A DNA stretch of 64,000 bases from Hermodice carunculata (GCA_964020975.1 OZ026628.1:62184883-62248882), one strand, 5' to 3'; shown: positions 1-12,098, counted from the stretch's first letter. Numbers and translations: made by a program. Notes: generated by a model not told the origin, from the sequence alone.

Positions 1-524
1 TTTTAGAATATTGATTTATTTGCTTGATTTGCCAATAATGTCGTAAATATGAACATAATGTAAGTCCAAACTGCTTGTGTATGGTAAGGACTTGCAAGAG
101 ATAGCCTTGGAGAATAGGAAGGTGATCAGTTTGATTTCTTTTCCTCGAAATAAGCAAAGTCTCTGTTTTTCATGCTTTGAATGTTACCAACCAATCTTAA
201 AACCATTGATTTATATTTGAAAGAGCCATGCTGCTTGAACAGGATTCGATAGTTAGGTAACAAGAAACATCATGGAAAAAAAACAGAGTAAACAGAGGAT
301 TTATAATAGAAACTCCTCCCCATTTGTTTATGTAAACACGGGTAAACCATGTTTATGATAAATACCTGTGGATTAGTATAAAACCCTGTATGCAGGCTAG
401 GGTAGGGTAGCATGGGCAGGACAACCGCTGACTGGCGCAGGGTATCAAGGACAGAACAACCAACTCACTGGCAGAGGGTACCATGGACACCTAACTGACT
501 GCCTATAGCAGTAATGAAAAGAAA
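1..524. other. Unassigned non-coding stretch
   Basis: AT-rich sequence with no exon, recognisable element or RNA gene. A short local duplication of a 'ggtagca/ggtacca...ggacaacc' phrase occurs around 400-490. Confidence 0.5.
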
Positions 525-557
525 TAGATAGACAGATAGATAGATAGATAGATAGAG

Positions 558-649
<92 letters not shown>
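525..649. repeat. Compound (GATA)n / (GA)n microsatellite
   Basis: Tetranucleotide GATA units from about 525 to 575 run into an uninterrupted GA dinucleotide tract to 649. The open frame read across it on the minus strand (Ser-Leu repeats) is simple-sequence translation, not a gene. Confidence 0.97.
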
Positions 650-652
<3 letters not shown>

Positions 653-1344
653 ATAGATGGCATATAGCACTATTTAAACTTTACTTTAATGCAGAGAGCC
701 ACTTTAAAGAATATCACGGACACATTTACTTCGGTGGGGACCTTCAACTGAAACAGGATTTGCAACTTGCGGGTGAACCACTCCTATCTGAATCAATACA
801 TCAGTGCACATGGCATGGCCACCACCATACAACCTTCCTTGTCTGTGGGGATTCTTGAAGAAAGCCACTTACTTTACTTTTCACACTTGTGCACATAAAA
901 TATAGCTGAGAAAGGTCAATGTTCCTTTTTTAATTCATGGGCACAAAATAAGCAAGTTGCATGGTGCTTTTATGCCCTTTTTTTGCAGAGCTTGGCTGGA
1001 GTCCTGACAATCACGAGTGACAAGAAAAATGTCAAGATATGTTTCAGCCTGTTACAGGTGGTCAACGTAATTTTATAGCTGGTCACTCTTGGGCAGCAGC
1101 TGTTAAACCATTCAAGTAATGAATTGAATAAATGAATAGCACACAACTATGTGACTTACCTTACATGATTCCTGATATTCTAGGAGTAAATGATGTACAG
1201 GTGAGTCACCTGGTACGAAACCGAACTGGTGAGCTGATATTAAAAGATTGTCATGGAAAAAAATTGCAACATGTTTAAAGACTACTTTTTTTTGCAACAC
1301 TTTATTGGTACAAATTAGTACAATTACGGGCCTTCAATTACTTC
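650..1344. other. Unassigned non-coding stretch
   Basis: No coding exon or repeat family recognised. Confidence 0.5.
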
Positions 1345-1545
1345 TTAATTCTTCAGGACTTTTTTTATAAAGTGGTGAAACATGGCTTTCTTCCAGGCCG
1401 ATGGAAATTTCTTATTAAACAGTGGAAGATTAAATATTTTAATGAGGTAGGTGCAGCTTCTTTAAGGAGTTTATCCCTGACGCCATCAATTCCAGTAGCC
1501 TAACTTCTGTCCGGGGAAAGGAGTATATCGATGACTTCGGTTTCT
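1345..1545 (-). mobile_element. LINE reverse-transcriptase scrap (CR1/L2-like)
   Basis: On the minus strand one frame reads ATGIDGVRDKLLKEAAP, the 'KATGxDGI..KLLK.AAP' block at the N-terminal edge of CR1/L2-type reverse transcriptases. A neighbouring frame then reads KFPSAWKKA, the 'G.FPS.WK.A' block that follows it in the same family. A stop sits just before ATGID and a frameshift separates the two blocks. It is therefore a short dead fragment of about 200 bp, with no endonuclease or catalytic YADD region next to it. CR1-like is inferred from the motif style only. Confidence 0.75.
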
Positions 1546-2244
1546 TTAACAGTCAGAGAGTCAAAAAAAAAAGAAAAAAAAGAAAAAAAAAAGGAAATGG
1601 AGGGCATGTGATTTCAGATAAGGTAGCTTGACTAGAGTCAATTTTGAAGCGTTGTAAAAAGAAAGTATTTAAAATGTGGAAAAGCTGACCAAGTCCAAAA
1701 ATTACAGCACAAAACACGAATTCCACATTATGTCACTAAGAGATGTTCTACAGACGCCAAAGCCTACTCTATAATTATTCCATATATGACGTTTGAATAA
1801 TCGATATAAATTTTTCCGTCGAAAAAATAAATTAGCTCCCACGATGCTATGATTGCAGTTTGAAATTGGAGAAAGCACGCAGATTCCCGAAAGTAATCAG
1901 GTGTATACGACAATATTTGATTTAAACATGTATAACAAGTTACACGAGTGGGCTCACAAATGTAATGTTAAGAAATTAGAAACTGCAGTTGTTGCAGTTT
2001 AATACCAGCTGAGTCCTTTCCTAAAGTTTTTGCAAGAAGATAACCAGACAGACGACCAGCCCATAAATGGCATCGAATTGGAAGTGGCTATTGTTAATTC
2101 TAGTCTCAGACCACAGAAACCCAAGACCAGGCACCTGTAAATCGCACGTCGAGGCACGTGGAATTATACAAGTCTGAATGCACAGAGTGTAACTCCTCCG
2201 CCATAGCATTAAGGCAATCTACTGATCGGTAAAGTTTTGGGCGG
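1546..2244. other. Unassigned stretch with A-rich run
   Basis: An A-rich tract with single G interruptions lies at about 1564-1602, just beyond the LINE scrap. The rest is unremarkable AT-rich sequence with no supported gene. Confidence 0.5.
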
Positions 2245-3165
2245 AAGAACTGGGAGAGAGGAATGAATATGATTGATAAAGAAATTACATTGAATTCTAG
2301 CTCTAGATCTCATTGAATGCACATCACTTTATTTCTTGACAAACTAGGGGTGTTAGAAAGATAGAAAGAAATTGTTGCACATATGCTGCTCTGGACCAGA
2401 TATTGTATGGAGATCGCCCGCTCATAATATTAATAAGAGCTTACCATGTATATACGAATTTAAACTGGTGTCTATGTAAAATAGCTTCATCTAAACTTCT
2501 CACCCCAATTGAGATTCATTACAGTTGAAATTCGACAAGGACATTGAAACATACGGTATTGGACATCATCATCAGATTTGGGTGAGTTAAATGAGAAAGG
2601 CTTACTAAAAGATAGATTGCGGACCGGTTTTGGATGAACCACTTTGCACGAATTTTTATTTTGAAACAAATTGTGCAAATTTTTATTTTGACTGCAAAGA
2701 AGACCAACTTTATCAACAGACAAGAAGCTATGGCTCAACAGATATCTATTGGTTTAAGCCGAAGAAGAATGCAGCTTTCACACATGTCAGCTCAAATATA
2801 TATCCACCTGAAAAAATAAATCTCCCGTGCTACTAACAAACATTTATTTGCCAGCACGGTATCAAGTAAGTAATGGTTGGCCCCTGAAGCAAGTATTTAT
2901 CATGATGCCTACATTTTGTATGCTCCATCACGTCTAAGTGCCCAGATTCATATTATATGTCTAGCAGTTTTGTAGGTGACTGAATCAGGGATTGTCAAAA
3001 ATATATCCACCTGAAAAAATAAATCTCCCGTGATACTCACAAACATCTATTTGCCGCCACGGCATCAAGTAAGTAATGGCTTCCCTCTGAGGCAAGTATT
3101 TATCACGTGATTTCTGATGATAGTCTTTTAATAAGGAATTTTGTACCAACAAGTGATAACCCTTA
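2245..3165. repeat. Dispersed repeat family R1, copy A
   Basis: This segment aligns along its length with 50945-51795 in the same orientation. Shared phrases include 'ttgttgcacatatgct', 'tttaaactggtgtct', 'ggacattgaa', 'catcaagtaagtaatgg' and 'gaattttgtaccaacaag'. Copy A carries an internal tandem duplication: the block at about 2795-2900 recurs at 2998-3110, replacing a stretch found only in copy B. No coding potential is shared by the copies. It may be non-coding sequence of a larger element, since a LINE starts directly at its right edge. Confidence 0.85.
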
Positions 3166-5560
3166 ACTAAAAAATGGTAAAGCATGTGGGATCGATGGCA
3201 TTCCAAATGAATTCTTAAAATATGGCGGGCCAAGCCTACTTAATTCTGTAGTAAAAGTACAGAAAGACACGATCCATATTCATAAATTCCGAACCCAACA
3301 ATGACACCAAAGAGATTCCAGATTTGCCAAAGCATCAACATTTATCTAGTAAAACCAATGTGAAGAAACAAATTTCACTCCTGACTTGAGACAGGCAGTC
3401 ACCCATAAAAGACAACTTGTGGTTTTAAACCACTATTCTGAACTTTTAAAATATACTTCATTAACAACAGACAATAGGGTTTCCATGTTAAAAATGTTTA
3501 ATTTCTACAACTTTCTAGAATCCTTCCCAAATGATTGGTATAAGGGTCCGGTAAAACCAATATTTAAAGAGGGCAACTGTGCAAATCTAAACAATTATCG
3601 TGGTACAAGGTTTACCTCCAATGTCTATAAATTGTTTGCATCGGTAATGGAAAAACAATTTATGTCATTCTTTGAGGGGCATGGTATACTGCGGATATAT
3701 TATTGAACCTTACTGTAAAGGACGACGGCTTTAAGATCAATACTTTACATTAAAAGGTCTGTGTTCTCTAAGGAAAGACAAGAAAGAAAAGACGTGGCTA
3801 TCATTTTTGGACATATCCGAAGCGTTTGATACGATTAGTAGAGATCGACTGTTTTCTTCATTATGGGACAGTGGAATGCAAGGAAACGCATGGAGGCTCC
3901 TAAACTGTCTGTATCAAAATGTCGAAAACAAAGTTCTCTTTGGTCCTTATAGAAGTGATTGGTTCCATGTAGTTAATGGGGTCCAACAAGGATGATTTAT
4001 GTCTCCTACTTTATTCTCTGTTGCCATGGAAGACTTCGTTACTATCTTGGAGGAGAAAACACTGGGCATAAATTTTAAAAAGGAGCTTATTCTGGCATTA
4101 TTGTACGCAGGCGATATTGTTTTGCTTGCCAGCTCTGAGCTATAAACAGTGTTAAATGTCGCCTATTCGTTTGCCTAAAAATGGGGCATGAAATTAATGG
4201 TTCTAAATCCAAAGTGATTGTTATCGGCAGAAGGGTCAATCATAGTAAAAACTGGATGTTAGGGGATATTCCTTTGAAAGAATGTACAACTTATAGACAT
4301 TTAGGAATTGTTTTTTCCTAATCTATGTCTGACTCTAAGCATTTCTCTGTACAAGTGAAACCAAAAGCCTCACGTCTTATAGGGTGTATGTATAGTATCC
4401 TTGCCTCGCACGAAAATATAAAACAGGGTTATGTTTGGAGACAGTCTTTGGAAAAACCTGCTGTCCCCACCACTCTCCCATCGTTGTGCAATACAAAGGA
4501 ATGTGCTAACCACATAATGTCAATACAGTATTCAGCTGCACGTGCTATTTTACGAGTAAAAGTTAAGCCCTCAATTGCAGCCACCAGTGGGGAGCTAGGC
4601 TGGTTACCTATCAGTACCATCATGGACAGACAAACAGTTCAATATTTCAATCGTTTAAAGTGTGACCTCAGGGACGAGGTTTTGTGTAAACAGGTTTTCG
4701 TAGAAACGGAAAGCAATTTTGCAGGCCACAAGGCAGCACCCTGGCCATACTTAAAATGTACAGACGATATATTTACCGCTGTATGCTTGGGTGGCGCTAT
4801 TCACGAACAAAAGCACAATTTCTATGATGTGTACAAGAGATTAAGTTTAAGTGTTTTAAAATAATGCCCTTTTCAATGAGATAAACACCTAGAGTAACTT
4901 ATCTTTATATAAACATGTCAAATGTTACTCCGGAAAAGAGAATTACCTATTTAATGTCAACAATTTTGAAGGAGCCAGGCTTACATTTAAAGCCCGCACG
5001 AACTGCCTTGATATTCAGGTAGATTTGGCCAAATGGAGCCTCTCAGATGATAAATGCAAACTCTGTAATGGCAGTAAAGAGGATTTATCTCACTTTATGT
5101 TCACTTGCCAATTCCTTAATAATATTCGTGCAAAATATATGTATTCTCTGGGGACACAACTAGTTGCAAAGAATAATGTATCAGCGTGGCATTCCTTTAT
5201 GGCCTCTTCTATTTTTTCAAAGCTATGGATGTTAATGGGAGGTGAATTTGCAGACGATAATGCATTGAATATTTTTGATGACATATGTAAAGGTTACCTC
5301 CGAGAGGCGTGGCAGGTGCGAAGGGAATTTTATGAGAAGGGTTGATGTGCTGGCTACAGCTGCATATATGTATATAATCTGGCACAAATGCACCATTTTG
5401 TATAATATATTTTTAGTGAAAATTCAGTTCTATATCCTGAAATGAATGTTTTATGTTTACCAATGGAATTTTATATTTTATACACATTTTATCACTGGAT
5501 ATATGTTATACCTTTGGACTCACTGCAACTTACCCTGTGCCGTAGTGTCCCCGTTGAAAA
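3166..5560 (+). mobile_element. Non-LTR retrotransposon (LINE), 5'-truncated and decayed
   Basis: The frame starts at KNGKACGIDGIPNEFLKYGG (about 3170-3230), a hallmark block of LINE reverse transcriptases. It continues with FPNDWYKGPVKPIFKEGN and NNYRGTRFTSNVYKLF (3520-3640), MDISEAFDTISRDRLF (motif A, 3807), NGVQQG (motif B, about 3980) and LLYAGDIVLLA (motif C, about 4100). Motif C should be YADD, so a catalytic aspartate has become glycine. The C-terminal part (4325-5345) ends in a CKLCNGSKEDLSHFMFTC zinc-binding motif typical of LINE ORF2 tails. About 230 bp at 3260-3487 interrupts the fingers region and looks inserted. Several stops and frameshifts make it non-functional. The endonuclease half is absent, so the copy is 5' truncated. 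The exact clade is not assigned. Confidence 0.9.
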
Positions 5561-5882
5561 GGGTTAGGTTCCAAATATAATTTGAAATATTGCTCGGTAT
5601 TTGTGTGTCATTGAAAAAGAAACCATTCCAACTCGTGGTCTCTCCTTATCGTATATAACGACGTAATAAGCAAGTTTGGGAAAACAGTTTACTTTGTTGG
5701 CAAAAATAAATTTGACACCAAGGGATCCAGGTAAAAATACACTCACCAAGGATTGGATGATTTAACACTGTTAATATTTGCCTCATTAAATGAATATCAG
5801 CGCGTCTATGAACAGTTTAAGTAAAGTATGAAAAGAATCATGAGTCGAAAATAACACAAGATGGAGGGTTGATAAGGAGAAA

Positions 5883-5917
<35 letters not shown>

Positions 5918-5943
5918 CATGATAACAGTAATAATATAATAGA

Positions 5944-5978
<35 letters not shown>

Positions 5979-6000
5979 ACAAATAAATAAATAAATAAAC
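5883..6000. repeat. (GAT)n and (AAAT)n microsatellites
   Basis: A GAT trinucleotide tract at 5883-5917 is followed by AAAT tetranucleotide units at 5941-6000 with two C interruptions. Confidence 0.95.
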
Positions 6001-8386
6001 AAAAAGGCGCTAGTTACAGTCTTATTGCTTAGTGTGAGAAATTAGTTGTTGGCAAAGGTTGAAAATTAAAGTGGTTGTGAGTGTAACTTCTTTGAAGAGC
6101 ATTCAGACCCAAGGAGGTCAATCAGCATTTGCGAAGGTTCCCGACCCTGGAATAAGTTATCGAACTGCACACGTAAGGTGCCTTGTGCCATGATACATGC
6201 ATGTGCCATGACGGCTTCATAAATAGGACACATGCTTCAGGACTCTTGCAAAAGGAAGTGTTTGGGCCTCACCTGTTAGCGACACTTTTGACATTCTCAT
6301 GGTTTGATATTTTAGTTCATTTTTAATTAAAACTAATACACCATCCAATTATTGGTAAATTATGTAAAATTTAATTTTGTATGCACTTACTTACATTTAA
6401 AATACAAAACGTGTAGAACTCTTAGCATTTAGATGCACTCATCGTGCTTAAATGGCAAACGTAATTATGAGATATTTAATATCGATATTGCATACTTTTA
6501 TTGCGAACATTTCTATTTTTTGTGAAACAACATAAAATAAAAAACTGCGAAAGTGCAAGCTGTTGTCTCGAGAATCCTTCGAACGAAAAGCAAAACTAGT
6601 GTACCGTTTCTAAGCGCTAATATACATAATAGTGGTCAACACCAGGTTCAAATTTATGATATATGTTCATAATATTTCATGCATGTTTACAGATAATTTT
6701 CTGATTGTAACTTGGTGTTACTTTTGGCGTTTGTGTATATTGTGTATGCATTATATCGACGTTAATTGTCAAAGTGAACGTGTGCGTATCTACAAGCAGA
6801 AATCAATGCTCGAATGAGGTTGTCCTCATAGAACATGGATGGATACTGCTATTAGTGGTCATTTTGCATTAAAATACACCGGCCAATTGATTCTAGCACC
6901 AGATTGATTAAACCTCCGTTTTAAAGATGACATGTATTGTTCAGAGCGCAGTTTCTTAACAGATACAAAGCTGCTGTTTTTAATCATTTCTTAGAATGAT
7001 TTGTATTAACATACAGCATTCTCAAAATATAAAGCTCCTCACAGACTCTGATATCGAAAGGCAATAGAAACTAGCTTTGTCACATTGAACTGTTTGAGAT
7101 ATATGTTTCGCAAAGAAAGACGCGGTGACTGAAATAAGTTTGCAGAACATCGATACCCGGAATCCGATAGCCGCCCATGTCCGTTAGTCCCGTTATATAC
7201 TTTGTATGTCCGTCCCTGTCACTGCATATAACATGTATCCATACAGAAATGTGTATTTCTTACTCATTTATGTTTTAATCAAAACACGTTCAACATATAA
7301 CTTATAAAAATTACCAAATCCTGCTTAAAAGATAAGAAGAGACTTCAGCGGATGTCTCTCAGAGCTTGTTCAACAGTGTGGAGTACCTAGACTTGTATCT
7401 CTGAAAGGAATCCTCTCTCAGTTTTATTATTTAGACAAGACAACCCACACGAAAAAATTAGGAATATAATAGCATGAAATCGTGCTGAAATAGCGTGCAA
7501 AACTTCGTATGTCTGTACACATGCAAAATTCTGATCACATAATTGGAAGAATATAATGCGATGAAAACTTTTATGTATTACGTACCGTACATACCGTCAT
7601 GTAATGTAGGAAAACCACACTTCACCTGTGATGTGCTTGCAAGAAATAGTTTAAAACCATCAAAATTATTTTTTGACGAATGAACACAGGCAACAAGGGT
7701 TTTAAATTATCAATAACATAGCCGTACGAGAATAAAAAAGATCATTATTGACGTACGTAAATTATACAGACCCGAAAAATACCAGTGGATTAGTCGATAT
7801 GTGAACAATATTAAACATAAGACGTGAAATGAAGTGTGGTAACAAATTTATTGATGGTTTTCTATATCATCCAATGCTTATTTTTCAACCTTTTTGGCGG
7901 GTTAATAATTAATTACAAAATAACAATCTTGGAACAAAATTGAAACTCAAAGTTAAACCATTTAGATTTCAAAATTGACTTTGTTAAAATAAATCTCGTA
8001 ACTTGGCCTGTGGCCACATATTTGCCGGGTTTGTGCAAAGCCGTAATAATCTGGTCCAATAGTACGCGCGAGATTGTCAAATATTTGCGTTTATACGTAG
8101 CGTTAGACCATTCTGTGACTTGTCTGATTTTCTGAACACCCAGTATTGTCGCACAATTGGGCAACTTGAAATGTTCAAAAAAATGTTTTGATATCAACCA
8201 TCATTCGTTATCAAATCATTTTAATGCATCATGCTCGCCACGCCTCAGCTTGCTTTTTGTTGGAATACGCATGTACATTTTAATTGTGGAAACATAACGG
8301 CTGACGCCGTAAAACCCCTCGGCCCACAAAAGGGATCTGGATCTCCTGTTACCGTATGCAAGTATTTCAAAGTAAATTGACCCGGG
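6001..8386. other. Unassigned non-coding stretch
   Basis: AT-rich sequence without supported genes. A weak, diverged resemblance to the Penelope-associated repeat exists at about 7335-7460: shared 'cttcagcgga', a degenerate 'tgtctctctgag', and 'gacaacccaca' in the same order as at 14500-14612. Confidence 0.45.
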
Positions 8387-9030
8387 CGACCTTAACGTTG
8401 AGACAAGGTCACTCTCCTTCAAACTTAAATTTACCTTTCGAAAGGGAGATCAGTTGTAAAAGATTTGTGATCCTAGCTGATCTGGTCCTTCTGATATTCC
8501 TCGCATTTTTATTTTAATGCATTGACCCCGTGACCTTGAGGTCAAGGTCACTGTCCTTCAAACCTGAATTGTACTCTTACAAGGGTGATTAACTGTAAAA
8601 GTCTTATGATCCTATCTTAGCCGAATCTTAAGCTCTGATATACATGTACAAAACATTTATCAAAGAGGAAATTGGTCTCTGGTTACCGTCAAATTAGGTC
8701 AATGATGCTGTCCTTCAAACCTGACAAACACCATTACAAGGGTGATTATCTGCAAATGTTTCACGATCCTACCAATTCTGGTTTTCATAATATTGTGTGC
8801 AGGACATTCCTATAGAATTGTCCTAGGTGACCTGAAAATTGGGTCAAGGCCAATGTCCTTCGAACCTGACCTTAACTTTAGAAAGGTCCATGACCAAAAA
8901 TTAATTTTTTCATGATCGCAGCTTATCTGGTCATTCCGAAATTGCGCGTGAGAAAAAGCGACACACCAGCGCACGGACGGATTCACACACAGATGCAGCC
9001 GATAGCAATCCGTCCCCCCCGGCCTATTTT
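8387..9030. repeat. Diverged tandem array, period about 147 bp, with AGGTCA half-sites
   Basis: Four degenerate units share a 'gtcaaggtcactgtccttcaaacctga' type core. The anchor 'tccttc' falls at 8415, 8554, 8711 and 8856, giving spacings of 139, 157 and 145. Each unit also has an 'aagggtgat...tgtaaaag...atgatcct' tail. The array ends in a 'cgcacggacgga' phrase like those at the ends of mobile repeats in marine invertebrates. The second unit contains a TGACCT and AGGTCA everted pair plus an abutting AGGTCA (8531-8550). Confidence 0.8.
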
Positions 9031-9399
9031 GGCCCTGGCGTAAAAATTCAAATTTGAAAAACCTCAAATTTTTATACTATTTTTTTCATAACATGTCAGT
9101 GCATTTTGTCAACACTATAATGATTATCATCATTTTTTTACCGATGATATTGTCTTAATCATCTTCATTGTCGTCATCATTATCATGATAAGTATTATAA
9201 TCATTATAATAAAACTCGACGGGTACCAAATAAAAGAAATCGTTTAAAATCAGTTTTGCAATATCGCTATAGAGTTAACAACTTTGTTGTGCTATTTCAG
9301 AGGGTACATTTCCAGAAAGTTTCAGCTCAGTCTCTGTGACAGCTTTGGGAAAGAAGTTGAAAATGACTATTTCACAAATATTCGTTAAAAAATCTAAAA
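9031..9399. other. Unassigned stretch
   Basis: Includes a degenerate AT/CAT-rich patch around 9117-9215. No gene recognised. Confidence 0.5.
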
Positions 9400-9507
9400 A
9401 TGAAAAAAAAATGGAAGAAAGAATGAAGCAAGTGCGCAGAAAGGGAGAAAGGGAAAGAGAAACAAGGAAACAAAGAGAAAGACAGCAAGAAAACAATAGT
9501 ATGTATA

Positions 9508-9585
<78 letters not shown>

Positions 9586-10010
9586 CATATATATATATAT
9601 ATGTATATATATATGTGTGTGTGTGTGTGTGTGAAGGAAAGAGGGATGCAGAGGAGGAATGGTGCAGGATAAGAAAACAGAATAAAGAGAGGAACAGACG
9701 AAAAGACGAACAAAAGACAGGCAGAAAAAGGAAATAAACAAACGAACAAGAAAAGAAAAATAAGGAAAAGAGAGGTTAAAAAATTACGAGAGAAAGAGTA
9801 AAGAAAGAAAATAGACAGAAAGCTCGAGGAGGACAGATAGATATGAGGAGAGATGGAGAGAGAAAGACAATAAATGAAGTAAGAGAGGAAGGAAAAAGAG
9901 ATAAAGAAAGAAAAAAAGACAGCAGGGACTTAAGTAAGAAATTGGGAAAAAGAAAGAACGACGGATGGATAAGAAGAAAAATAGATCGAGAGTCACACGC
10001 ACAGAGAGAG
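9400..10010 (+). repeat. Purine-rich (A/G) tract with embedded (TA)n/(TG)n
   Basis: For about 600 bp the + strand is strongly purine-biased (GAAA, GAGA, AAGA words), interrupted by a (TA)n tract at 9510-9600 that passes into (TG)n to 9634. The long Lys/Arg/Glu-rich and Tyr-Ile frames here are translations of simple sequence, not proteins. Confidence 0.9.
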
Positions 10011-11352
10011 AGAAATAACTGTTGGCGCTCTGGTTTTTGTCACCTATCCAGATGCAATAATACAAAGGAAGTTTTTCGTGCTCTGGTTGTTATTTCTGTC
10101 CAAATGAAATAATGTAGAGGAAGTCGAGTTAAAAGAGACATTCAGGACTTGTCAGCTACTTTCCTGGATGGCTATATTGTTGTTTCTATGGTTTCCGTGT
10201 GCAAAATAGCCTGCAAACAGGTTGGTGTACATGTTACATGTTATTTTCTCGCTGGAAAGTTATTCAGGTCAAATAAGGAGATAAACACCGTCGACCCATT
10301 TATTGGCATTTTCAATATGCTGCCCGCGTCATCCCAAAAATATTTATATAAATTATCTTTCAAAGAAGACAAAAAATAAAAAAAGACCAATACATAGTTC
10401 GTGTGTTCCAAGTAATGAACAGTTTCTTACCAAAGCAGAAAAACGGTCACCAAGTGCATTGATGGACAGGACTAACAGTATCTTAAAATACAATTGAAAG
10501 GATTATCACAGACTAGTTTTTATGAGCTGAAACAAGGACTAGCTATATGAGGAAGCATTAAACAGGCTATAGAAATCACTACAAGTTTTCGAGGAGCATG
10601 CATCCACAGCAGAAGAGACCAAGTTATTCGTTTTTTTCTTAAAATTTGGTCAAACTTGCATTATGTCTCGACGTCGGGCAACTTATGAAACTTTTAGTGA
10701 TGTGACCAGGCAACACCAAGAGGAAAGGTTTGTGGCCTATAGATAAAAAGTATTTGCTATGTATAATGTTCATGAGGTCCCTTGTCATCCACTATAGATA
10801 ATAAGTGCACACAATATTCGAGTGAGAACAAGGACTAATGCTTTATCTTTTAATCTTGGTGATAACTCACGACGTTAAGCTGTGTCGATTCATAATCAAA
10901 TAATTAGCCTTTAACTCTTGGTTAAGGTTTTTTATTATGTGAAATATGTACAAAATCACTTTATCTTCATAACCACGCACAAGAAAGACAAGATTCTCAG
11001 TTTGGCACGACAGAGAGCTACAGCAGCAGGAAACGTTGACGCGACTAGTTCTCATTTCAGCCTGTTCGGGTGAGGAGAAATAAGGTATGACAAGGAAAGA
11101 AAGAATGGGGTTGCCAACCGTAGAGGTCCACAGGTAGTGGAACTGTTATGACTGGAAAAGTGGTACGGACAAGAAAACAGGCAACTGCTAGGGTTATAAA
11201 ATTTGAAAGGAAATAAGATGTAATGTGGTGAATAGTGGATAACAGGTAGGGGATGAATTCGAACCACATCAAGGTTGGGATCAGTGCCCGAAATAAGAAG
11301 CAGCAGGTATGAATGTATGTAATTATGCGTTCTGGCACAAATGAGCTTATGA
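10011..11352. other. Unassigned stretch upstream of the first visible otopetrin exon
   Basis: No convincing exon. The missing N-terminal exon or exons of the otopetrin-like gene would be expected here or further left, but I could not identify one by splice sites and coding frame together. Confidence 0.45.
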
Positions 11353-11364
11353 ATGTATATATAT

Positions 11365-11597
11365 GTATTACATTATGACATGATCGTACAACTTTTTATG
11401 TCTTTGTCAATGAACGCCTTCAGGCCTTTACTGACTCACAGACATGCATGTATGTATGTATGTATGTATGTATGTATGTATGTATGTATGTATGCATGCA
11501 TGCATGTATGTATGTATGATACATATAACATAATGACACAATCTTTTAACTTTTTATATTTTTTTTCTATGAACCCCTTCAGGCCTTTACTGCAAGA
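11365..11597 (+). repeat. Tandem duplication of an intron/exon boundary around a (TATG)n tract
   Basis: Sequence at 11365-11437 ('acattatgaca...caactttttat...ccttcaggcctttactg') recurs at 11521-11597 just after a (TGTA)n microsatellite at 11444-11518. The repeated part contains the polypyrimidine tract, the 'ccttcag' acceptor and the first bases of the otopetrin exon, so the splice acceptor exists twice in tandem. Only the right copy continues into open coding sequence. Confidence 0.85.
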
Positions 11598-11736
11598 CAG
11601 CCATACGACCAGTGCGAACAGATGCTGGTCACTTAGTGCCATGTACTGCTTCGGTCTAGTAATATTCATGTCAAGTGTAGTAATAACAGCAAGAATTCCT
11701 GATGTCCCCCAATCGGAACTCCAAGACTTTCGAAAG
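11583..11736 (+). CDS. OTOP: Otopetrin-like proton channel, exon A (first visible; TM1)
   Basis: Otopetrins are multi-pass proton-selective channels of plasma or vesicle membranes. The exon starts after a polypyrimidine tract and 'ccttcag', reads PLLQDSHTTSANRCWSLSAM then YCFGLVIFMSSVVITARIPD and ends DFRK before a good donor (AAG|gtatgt), phase 0. LSAMYCFGLVIFMSSVV matches the family's first helix, which usually begins 'LS.LYG...V'. The entry phase (one base, then CCT) implies at least one upstream exon that I did not find. A second 'ag' at 11635-11636 could shorten the exon slightly. Phase and content join directly to exon B, 17 kb downstream. Identification rests on the whole six-exon series. 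Confidence 0.78.
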
Positions 11737-12096
11737 GTATGTCCGCTGTTGTATTGTCAGAATACAAAAACAAAAACAAACCCAAAACAAACAAACAAAA
11801 ACAAACAAACAAACAAAACGAACACAAAAACAAAGCAGCATGTTTTTATGCCATTCTGGAACAAAGGGCCGCTGGTATTTTCAGCATCACTTTGAGCGGT
11901 ACCAAATACTTCCAGCAGCATATGAGCGTTCTCTGGAAGCTCTACGATGCCACAATCAGAACATTTTTTCTTTCTTTTGCTTTGGCCTGCCACACCAGAA
12001 ACAACAAAATCAGTTTCATGACACTGCATGTCCTGTGTACAAGGTTAACAGACACACACACACATGCAGACACATGCACACAAATGCGTATGTATG
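11737..12096. other. Intron start with (AAAC)-rich simple sequence
   Basis: Start of the 17 kb intron. A degenerate AAAC/AAAAC tract spans about 11766-11840, and a (CA)-rich patch (12052-12085) leads into the TATG repeat where the mariner is inserted. Confidence 0.7.
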
Positions 12097-12098
12097 TA

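Noticed and set aside
445-663. Ser-Leu repeat open frame
   Set aside because: Translation of the (GA)n/(GATA)n microsatellite; the same holds for the frames at 9336-9749, 13343-13655, 26276-26795, 29345-29708, 36442-36888, 45684-45872 and 58317-58835.
11245-11275. tRNA-like B box ('ggttcgaatt' on the minus strand)
   Set aside because: No A box at the right distance and no cloverleaf stems; a chance match.
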